Source: CAYRES01 sp964423425
GTDB taxonomy: Bacteria > Actinomycetota > Thermoleophilia > RBG-16-64-13
Assembly (NCBI GenBank): GCA_964423425.1
Contig: CAYRES010000004.1
Coordinates: 159,010 to 223,009 of the forward strand
Direction of reading: 5' to 3'
Length of the DNA stretch: 64,000 bases
Part shown: positions 15,334 to 24,036 of the stretch, piece by piece
Layout: every line of letters begins with the position of its first letter
Numbering within the stretch: position 1 is the first letter of the stretch
Notes under the pieces: generated by a model
Told to the model about the DNA's origin: nothing
The model's input: the letters and a program-made list of their open reading frames with translations, nothing else
Database searches by the model: none
Program-made: the position numbers and the translations under genes

Positions 15334-18047
15334 TGGCGGCCGTTCCTGAGACCGAGGAGAAGACCCTCACTCTGACCATCAATGGTCAGGAAGTTACGGC
15401 CTCTCCCGGCCAGACGGTGCTCGAAGCGGCGAGGAGTGTGGGTGTGGAGATCCCCACGCTGTGCCACGATCCGCGCCTCGAGCCGTACGGCGCCTGCCGC
15501 CTCTGCCTGGTGGAGATCGAGGGAGCCAGGGCGCCCATGCCCGCCTGCGCCGCGAAAGTCAATGACGGTATGGTGATACACACCAACACCGACAAGGTGC
15601 GCAAGCTCCGCAAGTTCGTGATCGAACTGCTGCTGAGCTACCACCCACTCGATTGCCCGGTGTGCGAAGCGGCCGGAGACTGCCGGCTGCAGGATTACGC
15701 ATACGAATACGGCGTGAGCGAGTCACCTTGGGGCTGGCACCCCTTGGACTTCCCTACACGCGACGACCACCCCAACGTGGCTCGCAACCCCAATCGGTGC
15801 ATCCTCTGCGGTCGCTGTGTGCGCATCTGCCGTGAGGTGATGGGCATCGGCTGTTGGGGTTTCAGCAATCGCGGATACGATACCATCATCGATACGCCCT
15901 ACAACATGAGGCTCGAAGAGGTCGACTGCGTGTCGTGCGGGCAGTGCATCAGCACCTGTCCGGTCGGTGCCCTGAACATGAAGCGCAGCCGGCACGAGGC
16001 CCGTCACTGGCAGGTCAACAAGACGGTCACCACTTGCGGGTACTGCGCAGTGGGGTGCGAGCAACTCATGAGCACCTTCCGAGGTCGGCTCGTACGCGTG
16101 AGCGGGAAGATCGGCGAAGGCGTGAACAACGGCAACCTGTGCGTGAAGGGCCGTTTCGGGATGGACTACGTCAACTCCACTGAGCGCCTCACTGTGCCTT
16201 TGGTGCGCAATGAAGCCGGTGAGCTGGCTCCGGCCTCGTGGGACGCGGCGCTCGCGAGGGCGGCCGAGGGTCTGGCGGCAGCCAAGAAGAGTGGTGGCAA
16301 GAGCATCGCCGTGCTCGCGTCAGCCCGCTGCACCAATGAGGAGAACTACCTGCTACAGAAGATGGCGCGGACGGTTCTAGGTACCCCGCACATCGACAGC
16401 GGCGCCCGCTTGGGTCAGGCTGCTGCCGTGGCCGGTCTGAGGTCCACGCTCGGCTACGGGGCCATGTCGAACTCCATAGCCGACATCGCACAGTCCGACG
16501 TGATCTTCGTCATCGGCGCCAATGTGACCGAGGACCACCCCGTTCTCGGGCTCCAGGTGATACGGGCGCTTCGAGGCGGAGCCCGTGTGATCGTGGCCGA
16601 GCCTCGTCGCACCGACATCGCCAAGAGGGCAACGGCGCATCTCGCCCTCAATCCCGGTACCGACGCGGCCTTGCTCAGCGGCATGATGCGCCACATCCTC
16701 GACTCAGGTCTGGAGAACAAGGCCTTCATCGCTGAGCACACGGACGGTCTCGAAGCCCTGCGCGAGTCGCTGAGCGGCCTTACTGTGGAAGCGGCAGCGG
16801 AGGCCTGCGGCATTCCGGCCGCCGACATCCGCGACGCGGCCGAGGTGTATGCCGGCGCCGCCTCCGCGAGCATTCTCTTCGCTGCGGGCGTCACGCAGCA
16901 GGAGCAAGGCTTCACCAACGTGCAGGCACTGGCCGACCTCGCCCTCCTCACCGGCAATCTGGGCCGGCCCGGCACGGGAGTGAATGCTTTGTCCGGGCAG
17001 GCAAACGCGCAGGGAGCCTGTGACATGGGGGCGCTCCCCGATCTCCTTCCGGGCTATCGAGCCCTCGATGATGCCGAGGCCGTCAAGCAGGTGGAGAGTG
17101 TCTGGGGTTCCCGCATCGCGGACAAGAATCCGGGTAAGACGGTGACGGAAGTCCTCGATGCCATAGAGGCAGATGAGATCAAAGCCATGTATGTGGTAGG
17201 AGAGAACCCTGTTCTCTCTGATGCGGGTCAAGAAAGGGTGCGGGCGGCCTTGAAGAAGCTCGGATTCCTCGTGGTCCAGGAACTCTTCCTCTCCGAAACC
17301 GGTGAGTTGGCTGATGTGGTGCTACCCGCGGCATCCATCGTGGAGCGAGAAGGCACCTTCACCAATACCGAGCGGCGCGTGCAACGGGTACGCCGGGCGC
17401 TCGACCCGGTTGCAGACAGCATGCCTGACTGGCAGATCATTCAGATGCTCGCGCGCAGGCTGGGCGCATCGTGGGAGTACCCTTCGCCGCAGGAAGTATT
17501 TGCTGAGATAGCCAGGGCTGTGCCCCAATATGCCGGCATGAGCTACGAGAGGCTGGAAGAGGGTGGCCTGCAGTGGCCGTGTGAGTCGGCCGATGATGAA
17601 GGCACCGCTGTGCTCTACGCCGACGGCTTCCCCGAGGGCAAGGCGTCGTTTGCGCCGGTGAACTACGTCCCTCCCTCTTTGCAGACCGACACGGCCTACC
17701 CCATCATGCTGCTTACAGGCTGCGAACGCGTACACTGCAGCACGGGCACCCGTTCGAGTCGTGCCCCCGGGCTCACGGGTCTCATCAACAGGGGTCGTCT
17801 CGAAGTGAATCCCAACGACGCGGAGCCCTTGGGCCTTGCTTCAGGGAGCATGGCACGTGTGACGAGCGAAGTTGGGACCATCGGCGCGGAGGTGTGGGTC
17901 ACTCCGCAGGTGCCGCCGGGTGTTGCCTTTCTTCCCATTCACTTTGTTGACGCGGCGGCAAACACCCTGCTGCCCGCACGAGCCGATGCGGTGGTGAAGA
18001 CTCCAGCGCTGAAGGCGGTACCGGTGAGGATAGAAGTCGCGGGGTAG
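15333..18047 (+). CDS. Formate-dehydrogenase/NuoG-like molybdopterin-family subunit, formate-site residues lost
   Basis: 904 aa from ATG 15333 (GAGGAGG 5 bases upstream). N-terminal NuoG-type Fe-S domains are complete: [2Fe-2S] (GACRLC), the HPLDCPVCEAAGDC cluster, and two [4Fe-4S] (CILCGRCVRIC, CVSCGQCISTC). The molybdopterin-type core follows, with its own CGYCAVGC cluster and the conserved Lys in CVKGRFG. The formate-site residues differ. Where FdhA/FdhF enzymes have ARL(C/U)H, this reads ARLGQ (Gly361, codon GGT at 16413). Where they have PxRGQNN, this reads ALSGQAN (Ser at ~554). Sec/Cys, His and Arg are thus all missing. Formate oxidation or CO2 reduction by the known mechanism is therefore unlikely. 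It probably forms a trimer with the two preceding subunits; its substrate is unknown. Confidence 0.8.
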   Translation: MAAVPETEEKTLTLTINGQEVTASPGQTVLEAARSVGVEIPTLCHDPRLEPYGACRLCLVEIEGARAPMPACAAKVNDGMVIHTNTDKVRKLRKFVIELLLSYHPLDCPVCEAAGDCRLQDYAYEYGVSESPWGWHPLDFPTRDDHPNVARNPNRCILCGRCVRICREVMGIGCWGFSNRGYDTIIDTPYNMRLEEVDCVSCGQCISTCPVGALNMKRSRHEARHWQVNKTVTTCGYCAVGCEQLMSTFRGRLVRVSGKIGEGVNNGNLCVKGRFGMDYVNSTERLTVPLVRNEAGELAPASWDAALARAAEGLAAAKKSGGKSIAVLASARCTNEENYLLQKMARTVLGTPHIDSGARLGQAAAVAGLRSTLGYGAMSNSIADIAQSDVIFVIGANVTEDHPVLGLQVIRALRGGARVIVAEPRRTDIAKRATAHLALNPGTDAALLSGMMRHILDSGLENKAFIAEHTDGLEALRESLSGLTVEAAAEACGIPAADIRDAAEVYAGAASASILFAAGVTQQEQGFTNVQALADLALLTGNLGRPGTGVNALSGQANAQGACDMGALPDLLPGYRALDDAEAVKQVESVWGSRIADKNPGKTVTEVLDAIEADEIKAMYVVGENPVLSDAGQERVRAALKKLGFLVVQELFLSETGELADVVLPAASIVEREGTFTNTERRVQRVRRALDPVADSMPDWQIIQMLARRLGASWEYPSPQEVFAEIARAVPQYAGMSYERLEEGGLQWPCESADDEGTAVLYADGFPEGKASFAPVNYVPPSLQTDTAYPIMLLTGCERVHCSTGTRSSRAPGLTGLINRGRLEVNPNDAEPLGLASGSMARVTSEVGTIGAEVWVTPQVPPGVAFLPIHFVDAAANTLLPARADAVVKTPALKAVPVRIEVAG

Positions 18048-18087
18048 ATCCCCGAAGAGAGTCGCCACCCCCGGCGGCGAGCGCGTT

Positions 18088-18141
18088 TCTGTGAACATCA
18101 GAGGGGGGCGGCATATGCCGCCCCCCTCTGATGTTCACAGA
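18088..18141. terminator. Perfect 54-bp palindrome between convergent genes
   Basis: The two 27-base arms (18088-18114 and 18115-18141) are exact reverse complements with no unpaired loop base at the DNA level; the centre is GCATATGC. It lies between the end of the Wood-Ljungdahl block and the minus-strand response regulator. A two-way transcription terminator is the simplest reading, though no T-tract follows on either side. Confidence 0.6.
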
Positions 18142-18202
18142 TGCCCATCACGGACCGCGATTGGCCACACACTGTTGAAGGCGCAGTTGCAGCGCCGGGC
18201 TC

Positions 18203-18874
18203 TCAGTGCTGGCTGATGAGATGGAGTTCGAGCGCCTTCATGACCGCTTCGGTGCGGCTCCCCACTTGAAGTTTGCGGTAGATGTTCGATATGTGATTCT
18301 GGACTGTCTTGGTGGAGATACCGAGCGATAGCGCCAGTTGCTGGGGGGTGGAGGGCGTGGCAAGGCCGGTGAGTATCTCGAGCTCCCGGTCGGTGAGGTG
18401 GAGTTTCTGCTGCTCTATGCTGCGGTGGTCGTAGCCCATGTCTCGGATACCGGCGAGCAGGCGGGGGGTGATGGAGGGATCGATGAACGCTCCGCCTTCT
18501 GCCACAAGCCTGATGGCGCGCAGAAGGTCACGGGGGTCACAATCCTTGAGCGCATAGCCCTCGGCGCCGGCTTTGATGGCGGCGAACAGTGTGTCGGAGT
18601 CGTCGAGGGCGCTGAGGGCAAGCACGCGGGCGGGCGAGCCGCGTTCAGCAAGGAAACTCGTGGCTCGGATGCCGTCTATGGAAGGCATGGAGATATCCAT
18701 GAGGACCACGAGGGCGGTGCCCGGAACACCGCTGTAGGCCGCGGCCAAGCTGAGGACCTCCTCGCCGGTGGAGGCCTGGCCGACCACGTGCATGTCAGCC
18801 TCAGCGGAGAGGAGGCGGCACAGACCTTCGCGGAAGAGAACGTGGTCGTCTGCCACGATGACGTCGATAGGCAT
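18203..18874 (-). CDS. NarL/FixJ-type response regulator
   Basis: 223 aa. The receiver domain (1-~125) has the acidic pair VADDH, the phospho-acceptor Asp in VVLMDISMPS, and the Lys in YALKDCDP. The C-terminal LuxR-type HTH (~155-215) reads LTDRELEILTGLATPSTPQQLA and then KTVQNHISNIYRKLQV. The frame is open further upstream, but those residues run antisense into the kinase gene; MPIDVIVADDH is the natural start. It lies 25 bases downstream of the histidine kinase on the same strand, so they are probably a co-transcribed cognate pair. Confidence 0.88.
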   Translation of the reverse strand: MPIDVIVADDHVLFREGLCRLLSAEADMHVVGQASTGEEVLSLAAAYSGVPGTALVVLMDISMPSIDGIRATSFLAERGSPARVLALSALDDSDTLFAAIKAGAEGYALKDCDPRDLLRAIRLVAEGGAFIDPSITPRLLAGIRDMGYDHRSIEQQKLHLTDRELEILTGLATPSTPQQLALSLGISTKTVQNHISNIYRKLQVGSRTEAVMKALELHLISQH

Positions 18875-18899
18875 AGCGGCCCCTGTCAATTGGATCGTA

Positions 18900-20015
18900 C
18901 TATTTTTTCTTCGCAGGTGCGTCCCACAAGAGATACAACACCGCGCGCAGGATTTCCTCCTGGGAGAAGGGCTTGGCCAGAAAGAGGGAGGCCGCCTCAC
19001 GCCCCAGGAAGGATGAGGGTAGGTGTGTGGGCGGCGCGTCCGAACCAGATATGAGGAGGGCTGGCACCGGATCGAGCCGCCCGGCCAGGGAAGCCCCGTC
19101 CAGACCGGGCAGTCCGACGTCGGTGATGAGCACGTCGATACTCTGCCGGCCGGTGGCAGCGAGGGCCTCCTCGGCCTTGTCGGCTTGGAACACCGTGGCG
19201 CCCAAGGCCTCGAACTGCCGTGCCAGAAGGCGGCGGAGCGTGGGCTCATCGTCAACAACGAGTATGCGGGCACCGGTCACGAGTGAAGGTGCGAGATGGG
19301 GGAGCTCGATCTGGAAGGCGGCTCCGTGTCCGGGGAGGTTACGGTAGGTGAGGATGCCTCCCACCGTGGCCAACGTGCATCGAACCCGAAACAGGCCGAG
19401 GCCTCGGTGCCCGGGTTTGGTGGAGAAGAAGGGCTTGGTGAGATCAAGGAGCTCGCCTGTGGGTCCGCAGGGCAGATCGGGTCCATAATCGGTCACGGTG
19501 AGGGCTACCCGCCCCGTACTGGGGTAGGAGTACTCCACCAGGGGAGAGGACTTCGGGCCGGGTTTGATTTCCGAAGCGGCTTCGGCCGCGTTCTCCAACA
19601 GAGCCGCAACCAGATCCTCCAGAGGCTTTCGCAGAAGGGGAACAAACACAGGAGCGTCTGCAGGGGGAGAGCCGGAAGCACTGAGGCCGAGGGACGTGAT
19701 GACGGCGGCCGTGACCTCTGCGAGGTCCGTCCAGGGTGGGGGACCGGCGAGGGTAGGAGTGGGAAGGTCGGTGTCGACGAGCTCGCCACGCAGGGAGGAG
19801 AGCACCGAGAGCATGGCGTCTACCTCCATGAGTATGATCTCCCCCGCGCGAGCGGTCTCAGTGTCAACGCTTCGAGTAAGGAGACCCGCTTGGAGCTTGA
19901 TGGAGGCAAGAGGATTGCGTATCTCGTGGGCCAGACGGGCGGACAGGCGCGTGAGAGCCGCCAGCAGTTCAGTATCTTCATCGACAGGGTTGGGCCGCCG
20001 CGTGGTGTGTCTCAT
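18900..20015 (-). CDS. Soluble hybrid sensor histidine kinase (HisKA-HATPase-REC)
   Basis: 371 aa from ATG 20015; GAGG lies about 8 bases upstream. There is no transmembrane segment or clear sensor domain. HisKA has the phospho-accepting His in RLAHEIRNPLASIKL. The HATPase domain has an N-box (LLENAAEAASE), a G1 Asp (DYGPDLP) and a G2-like KPGHRGLGLF. A receiver domain follows from about residue 250, with VVDDEP, ITDVGLPGLDG and LAKPF. The C-terminal REC may act in a phosphorelay with the LuxR-type regulator downstream. The short N-terminus suggests a cytosolic signal or protein partner. It is divergently arranged with the REC-HD-GYP gene. Confidence 0.85.
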   Translation of the reverse strand: MRHTTRRPNPVDEDTELLAALTRLSARLAHEIRNPLASIKLQAGLLTRSVDTETARAGEIILMEVDAMLSVLSSLRGELVDTDLPTPTLAGPPPWTDLAEVTAAVITSLGLSASGSPPADAPVFVPLLRKPLEDLVAALLENAAEAASEIKPGPKSSPLVEYSYPSTGRVALTVTDYGPDLPCGPTGELLDLTKPFFSTKPGHRGLGLFRVRCTLATVGGILTYRNLPGHGAAFQIELPHLAPSLVTGARILVVDDEPTLRRLLARQFEALGATVFQADKAEEALAATGRQSIDVLITDVGLPGLDGASLAGRLDPVPALLISGSDAPPTHLPSSFLGREAASLFLAKPFSQEEILRAVLYLLWDAPAKKK

Positions 20016-20148
20016 GTGATGTGCCTCATCCGGTACCTCTCTCCCTGGGGAGCGGCGCGTGAGAGCCCCAGCAATGTTGTGTTCGTCGTGCCCTTCACCT
20101 ATCTTATAGTAGGAAGATGCGTGGCAGGAGCGAATATACGAGTCGGGT

Positions 20149-21288
20149 ATGGAGAGTTGGCCGGTCGCACGGGGGGTGAGTGGTACGGGTATGGACTTCG
20201 GGTCTGAACGTATCATGGTGGTGGACGATGAGCCCGGTGTGCGCCGTTTTCTCGCCCGGGCAATCAGGTCGCGGGGCTACGTGGCGGACGAGTCGGGAGA
20301 GGCAACAGAGGCACTCGACCGACTGAAGAGCGAAGACTACGCCGTCGTACTGGCCGACATTCGCATGCCCGGCCACGACGGTATCTGGCTACTCGACCAC
20401 GCTTTGGAGACCGACGCCGAATTGGCGGTCATCATGGTCACCGCGAATGCCGACACCAAAGTGGCCGTCAAGTGCCTCACCCGCGGCGCCACCCACTATG
20501 TGATTAAGCCGGTGAAGCCGGACGAACTACTCGAGGTCGTAGACCGAGCGATCGAGGGCAGGCGCCTCAAGATCGAGAACCGAGTGTACCGGGAGGAGTT
20601 GGAGCGCTTGGTCGATGAGAGGACAGCCGACCTACAGAAGGCTCTCGAGGATCTCACTGAGGCCAAGAGTGCTGTGGAGGGCGCCTATCGGGAGAGCATC
20701 TACCGGCTGGCGACCGCTGCCGAGTATCGGGATGAGGAGACCGGCAACCACATTCATCGCATCGGGCAGTATTCGCGAATTCTCGCGGAGGCAATGGGTT
20801 GCGACGGGGAGTACAGCGACCTCATCGAGTTGGCGAGTCCTATGCATGACGTGGGAAAGATCGGCGTCCGGGATTCCGTACTACTGAAGCCCGGGCCCCT
20901 CACTCCGGCAGAGTTCGATGAGATCAAGCGCCACACCGTCATCGGCGGGCGCATACTCTCCGGTTCCGCGTCGATGTTGCTGCAACTGGCCGAGGAGATC
21001 GCCCTCAACCATCACGAGCGCTGGGACGGGTCGGGGTATCCCGAAGGCAAGAGAGGCAAGGACATACCCTTGGGGGGACGAATCGCAGCACTGGCCGACG
21101 TGTTCGATGCTCTCACCAGCAACCGCGTGTACCGTCCGGCATACTCGATTGAGCACGCACTGAGGATCATCGAGGCCGAGGAACACCGGTACGACCCGGA
21201 GATACTGGCCGCATTCCACTCCTGTCTGGCTAGAATCCGCGAGATCCGAAAGACATATGGCGACAAGGAAGCCGTCATCTCGGCATAG
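20149..21288 (+). CDS. Response regulator with HD-GYP phosphodiesterase domain
   Basis: 379 aa (ATG 20149; ATG 20191, giving MDFGSERIM, is an equally possible start). The N-terminal receiver domain has VVDDEP, the acceptor Asp in VLADIRMPGHDG and IKPVKP. A coiled-coil linker (~130-165) leads to a complete HD-GYP domain: HD in SPMHDVGKIGV, then HHERWDGSGYPEGKRG. HD-GYP proteins hydrolyse cyclic di-GMP. With both the metal ligands and the GYP loop present, I expect an active phosphodiesterase controlled by phosphorylation. The hybrid kinase that is divergent from it is a candidate input. Confidence 0.88.
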   Translation: MESWPVARGVSGTGMDFGSERIMVVDDEPGVRRFLARAIRSRGYVADESGEATEALDRLKSEDYAVVLADIRMPGHDGIWLLDHALETDAELAVIMVTANADTKVAVKCLTRGATHYVIKPVKPDELLEVVDRAIEGRRLKIENRVYREELERLVDERTADLQKALEDLTEAKSAVEGAYRESIYRLATAAEYRDEETGNHIHRIGQYSRILAEAMGCDGEYSDLIELASPMHDVGKIGVRDSVLLKPGPLTPAEFDEIKRHTVIGGRILSGSASMLLQLAEEIALNHHERWDGSGYPEGKRGKDIPLGGRIAALADVFDALTSNRVYRPAYSIEHALRIIEAEEHRYDPEILAAFHSCLARIREIRKTYGDKEAVISA

Positions 21289-21341
21289 GCCTTTCGCGCC
21301 GCGAGAAGGCGGAACATGGTGAGGGCAGGTTCGGAAGAAGG

Positions 21342-21378
21342 GGATGCCGGAGGCCGCTGCAGGCGGCCTCCGGCATCC
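21342..21378. terminator. Bidirectional terminator hairpin
   Basis: A 16-bp perfect stem (21342-21357 with 21363-21378) and a 5-base loop lie between the convergent HD-GYP and Lon-type genes. It is GC-rich and has no long T-run. Confidence 0.6.
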
Positions 21379-21438
21379 GAGCGTGTGTGAGCCTCAGTTC
21401 GAGGGTGTCACTCGAGATGGCGTCCTGTGTGCGCGGCT

Positions 21439-23970
21439 CTACTCCTCTTCCCGCTCATCATCTTCTGGAGGGGCGGGCGGGTTCTTGGTGCTGCGCTTGG
21501 TCTTCGTCTCCTTGTCCTTGCCCTGCGCAGCGAGCTCACGCGCCTTCTCTGCCAATTCGGCCAGACGGTCGGCTACGAGACGGTTCACGGTACCAGTGGG
21601 GTAGACGCCCTCCCGGTCTGCTTCACCTGCCTCGACGCCGGTGAGGATGGCGATGCCCTCATCAATGGTGGACACGGGATAGATGTGGAAGGTGCCGGCC
21701 TCTATCGCGTCTCGCACTTCTTGCTTCAGCATGAGGTTGGGGACGTTGGTGGCAGGGACGAGCACGCCCTCATCTCCTTGAAGGCCCTTTCCCTGGCAGG
21801 TGGCGAAGAAACCTTCAATCTTCTCGTTCACGCCGCCTATGGCCTGCACCTGCCCTCTCTGGTTGACGGAGCCGGTGACGGCGAAGCGCTGATGGATGGG
21901 AAGCCGCGACAGGGCGGAGAGGAGCGCGTAGAGTTCCGTGGATGAGGCGCTGTCGCCCTCGACTCCTCCGTAGGACTGCTCGAAGACCAGGCGGGCGTTG
22001 AAGGAGAGAGGCCCCTCCGAGGCGTACTTGGCACCCAGGTAGCCGGCAAGGATGAGCACACCCTTGGAATGGATGGGCCCACTCATCTCCACTTCGCGTT
22101 CGATGTTGACCACCTCGCCGTCGCCGAGACGGGTGGTCGCCGTGATACGGCTGGGCACGCCAAAGGAGTAGTCGCCTGCACCCGTGACGGACAGGGCATT
22201 GATCTGGCCCACAATGGCTCCGGCTGTGTCGACCATGATGGTGCCGTCGGTTATGACCTCGCGCAGCCGCTCCTCGAGGCGATTGGAGCGGTAGGTGTGG
22301 TGCTCTATGGCCTTCTGCACATCGGCCGCCGTGACGAGCGTCCCTTGCTCGCCACCGTTGCCGCGAAGCGCCCAGAACGCCGACTCCCGGATGAGGTCGG
22401 CAATGTCGAGAAAGCGGACCGACAGTTTGCGCTGGTCGCCTATGAGGCGAGAGCCCTGCTCCACGATGCGGGCGACGGCCGGCCCGTCGAAGTGCGGCAG
22501 GTGCTCCGTTTCGCAGACGTGGGCCACGAAACGGGCATACAGCTGCTCATTTGCATCATCGCGATCGGCCATGACGTCGAAGTCGGCTTTCACCTTGAAG
22601 AGCTCGCTGAAGTCGGGATCGTAGGCTGAAAGGAGGTAGAAGAGCATGGGTTCCCCGATGAGTACCACTTTGGCCGCATAGGGAAGGGGTTCCGGGTCGA
22701 GAGTGGCCGTGGTCGCCCAGCCGACCTGTTGGCCCATGTCCTCGATGCGAATCTCGCAGGTCTTGAGCGCTCGTTTCAGGGCATCCCAGGCATAGGGTTT
22801 CATGAGCAGTTCGCGGGCTTCCATGATGAGAAAGCCACCGTTGGCGCGGTGTATGGCCCCCGCCTTGATCATGTTGAAGTCGGTGACCAGGGCTCCGAAC
22901 TGAGCCATGTGCTCCACCCGCCCCACGAGGTTCTGGAAGGTAGGGTTGTGCTCCTTGACGATGGGCGCACCCTCGAGGTGGGAGTTGTCTACGATGACAT
23001 TGACACGGTACTTACGGAAGGTGCTCTCGGCTCCGTCGCGTCCGGGTAGGGCAAGTCCCATCATCTGCATCGGATTCTCGTCATCGCTCTTGCGGAAGTC
23101 CTGGGCATTCTCAACCACGTCTTCGAGCACCGCGTCCAGGTACTCGGGAATCTCCTCTACCTCGCCCCACTGTGCTTTGAGATCGTCTATGAGGTGTTGG
23201 GCGGCGTAGCGGGATATCTCTTTGTCCAGATCTCGCAGCGATTCCCTCCCTGCCTTCTCTTCCGTGCGTACCTGGCGCATGACCTGTTGGAGTTCCTCGT
23301 TCAGCTCCTCCAAGCCGGCATTGATCTGCGCTTGGCGGTCATCCGGCAATTCGTTGAACAGCTCGCGTGACATGGGTTGGCCGTCGGCGGTCTTGGGAGC
23401 GAAGGCCAGACCGGAGGGTGAGCGGAGGATGGTGTAGCCCTTGGCCTCGGCCTTGTCGCGGAGCTCCTTGAAGCGGCTTTCCTGTTGCTCGCCCACCTTC
23501 TGCGTGATCTTGCGCTTGTGCTCCTCGTACTCCTCACCCTCGAAAGCCTGGTTGATCTCGATTTGCAGGTCCTCCACCAGCTTGTCCATATCGCGGCGGA
23601 AATCGCAGGCCCTGCCGGGGGGGAAGCGGATGGCGTTGGGGATGTGCGCCTGTTCGAAGTTGTGGACGTAGACCCAGTCGGGAGGGGTGGGCATGGAGGC
23701 CGCTTCCCGCTCGAGGAAGGTGGAGATGGTGCGAGACTTGCCGGTACCGGGAGGGCCGAGAGCGAAGATGTTGTAACCGTTGCTCTGAATCCCGATGCCG
23801 AAGTCCACTGCCGAGACGGCGCGTTCTTGGCCTATGATCTCGTGAAGCACGGGAAGGTCGGCCGTGGTCTCGAAGGAGAATGAGCCCGGGTCACATATGC
23901 GGTACACTTGGCTGGCTGCCAACTCATTGGGTGCGGCGGCTGCCTTTGTCTTCACCGGCTTCTTGGCCAT
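21439..23970 (-). CDS. Lon-family ATP-dependent protease (AAA_32/LonB-like)
   Basis: 843 aa. The AAA module begins with Walker A LGPPGTGKS (~70) and a long coiled-coil insertion (~140-290, Glu/Arg/Gln-rich). LIMEARELLMKPYAWDAL and TATLDPEPLPYAAKVVLIG follow. The C-terminal Lon peptidase domain has the Ser-Lys dyad: Ser674 in EGDSASSTEL and Lys717 in GGVNEKIEGFF. The 43-residue spacing equals that of E. coli Lon. The layout matches the YcbZ/LonH-like group rather than classical LonA, since it lacks a LAN domain. The C-terminal 45 residues are charged and probably disordered. GGGAGG lies 6 bases before the ATG. Confidence 0.88.
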   Translation of the reverse strand: MAKKPVKTKAAAAPNELAASQVYRICDPGSFSFETTADLPVLHEIIGQERAVSAVDFGIGIQSNGYNIFALGPPGTGKSRTISTFLEREAASMPTPPDWVYVHNFEQAHIPNAIRFPPGRACDFRRDMDKLVEDLQIEINQAFEGEEYEEHKRKITQKVGEQQESRFKELRDKAEAKGYTILRSPSGLAFAPKTADGQPMSRELFNELPDDRQAQINAGLEELNEELQQVMRQVRTEEKAGRESLRDLDKEISRYAAQHLIDDLKAQWGEVEEIPEYLDAVLEDVVENAQDFRKSDDENPMQMMGLALPGRDGAESTFRKYRVNVIVDNSHLEGAPIVKEHNPTFQNLVGRVEHMAQFGALVTDFNMIKAGAIHRANGGFLIMEARELLMKPYAWDALKRALKTCEIRIEDMGQQVGWATTATLDPEPLPYAAKVVLIGEPMLFYLLSAYDPDFSELFKVKADFDVMADRDDANEQLYARFVAHVCETEHLPHFDGPAVARIVEQGSRLIGDQRKLSVRFLDIADLIRESAFWALRGNGGEQGTLVTAADVQKAIEHHTYRSNRLEERLREVITDGTIMVDTAGAIVGQINALSVTGAGDYSFGVPSRITATTRLGDGEVVNIEREVEMSGPIHSKGVLILAGYLGAKYASEGPLSFNARLVFEQSYGGVEGDSASSTELYALLSALSRLPIHQRFAVTGSVNQRGQVQAIGGVNEKIEGFFATCQGKGLQGDEGVLVPATNVPNLMLKQEVRDAIEAGTFHIYPVSTIDEGIAILTGVEAGEADREGVYPTGTVNRLVADRLAELAEKARELAAQGKDKETKTKRSTKNPPAPPEDDEREEE

Positions 23971-24036
23971 GCGGTCCTCCCGTGTGTGGCGTGGATGCTG
24001 AATGTCGGTATCTGTATGGAGTGAGGCATACCGAGT

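Noticed and set aside
16410..16420. Possible selenocysteine at the formate-dehydrogenase active site
   Set aside because: The codon at the Sec/Cys position is GGT (Gly), not TGA, and no in-frame TGA interrupts the gene.
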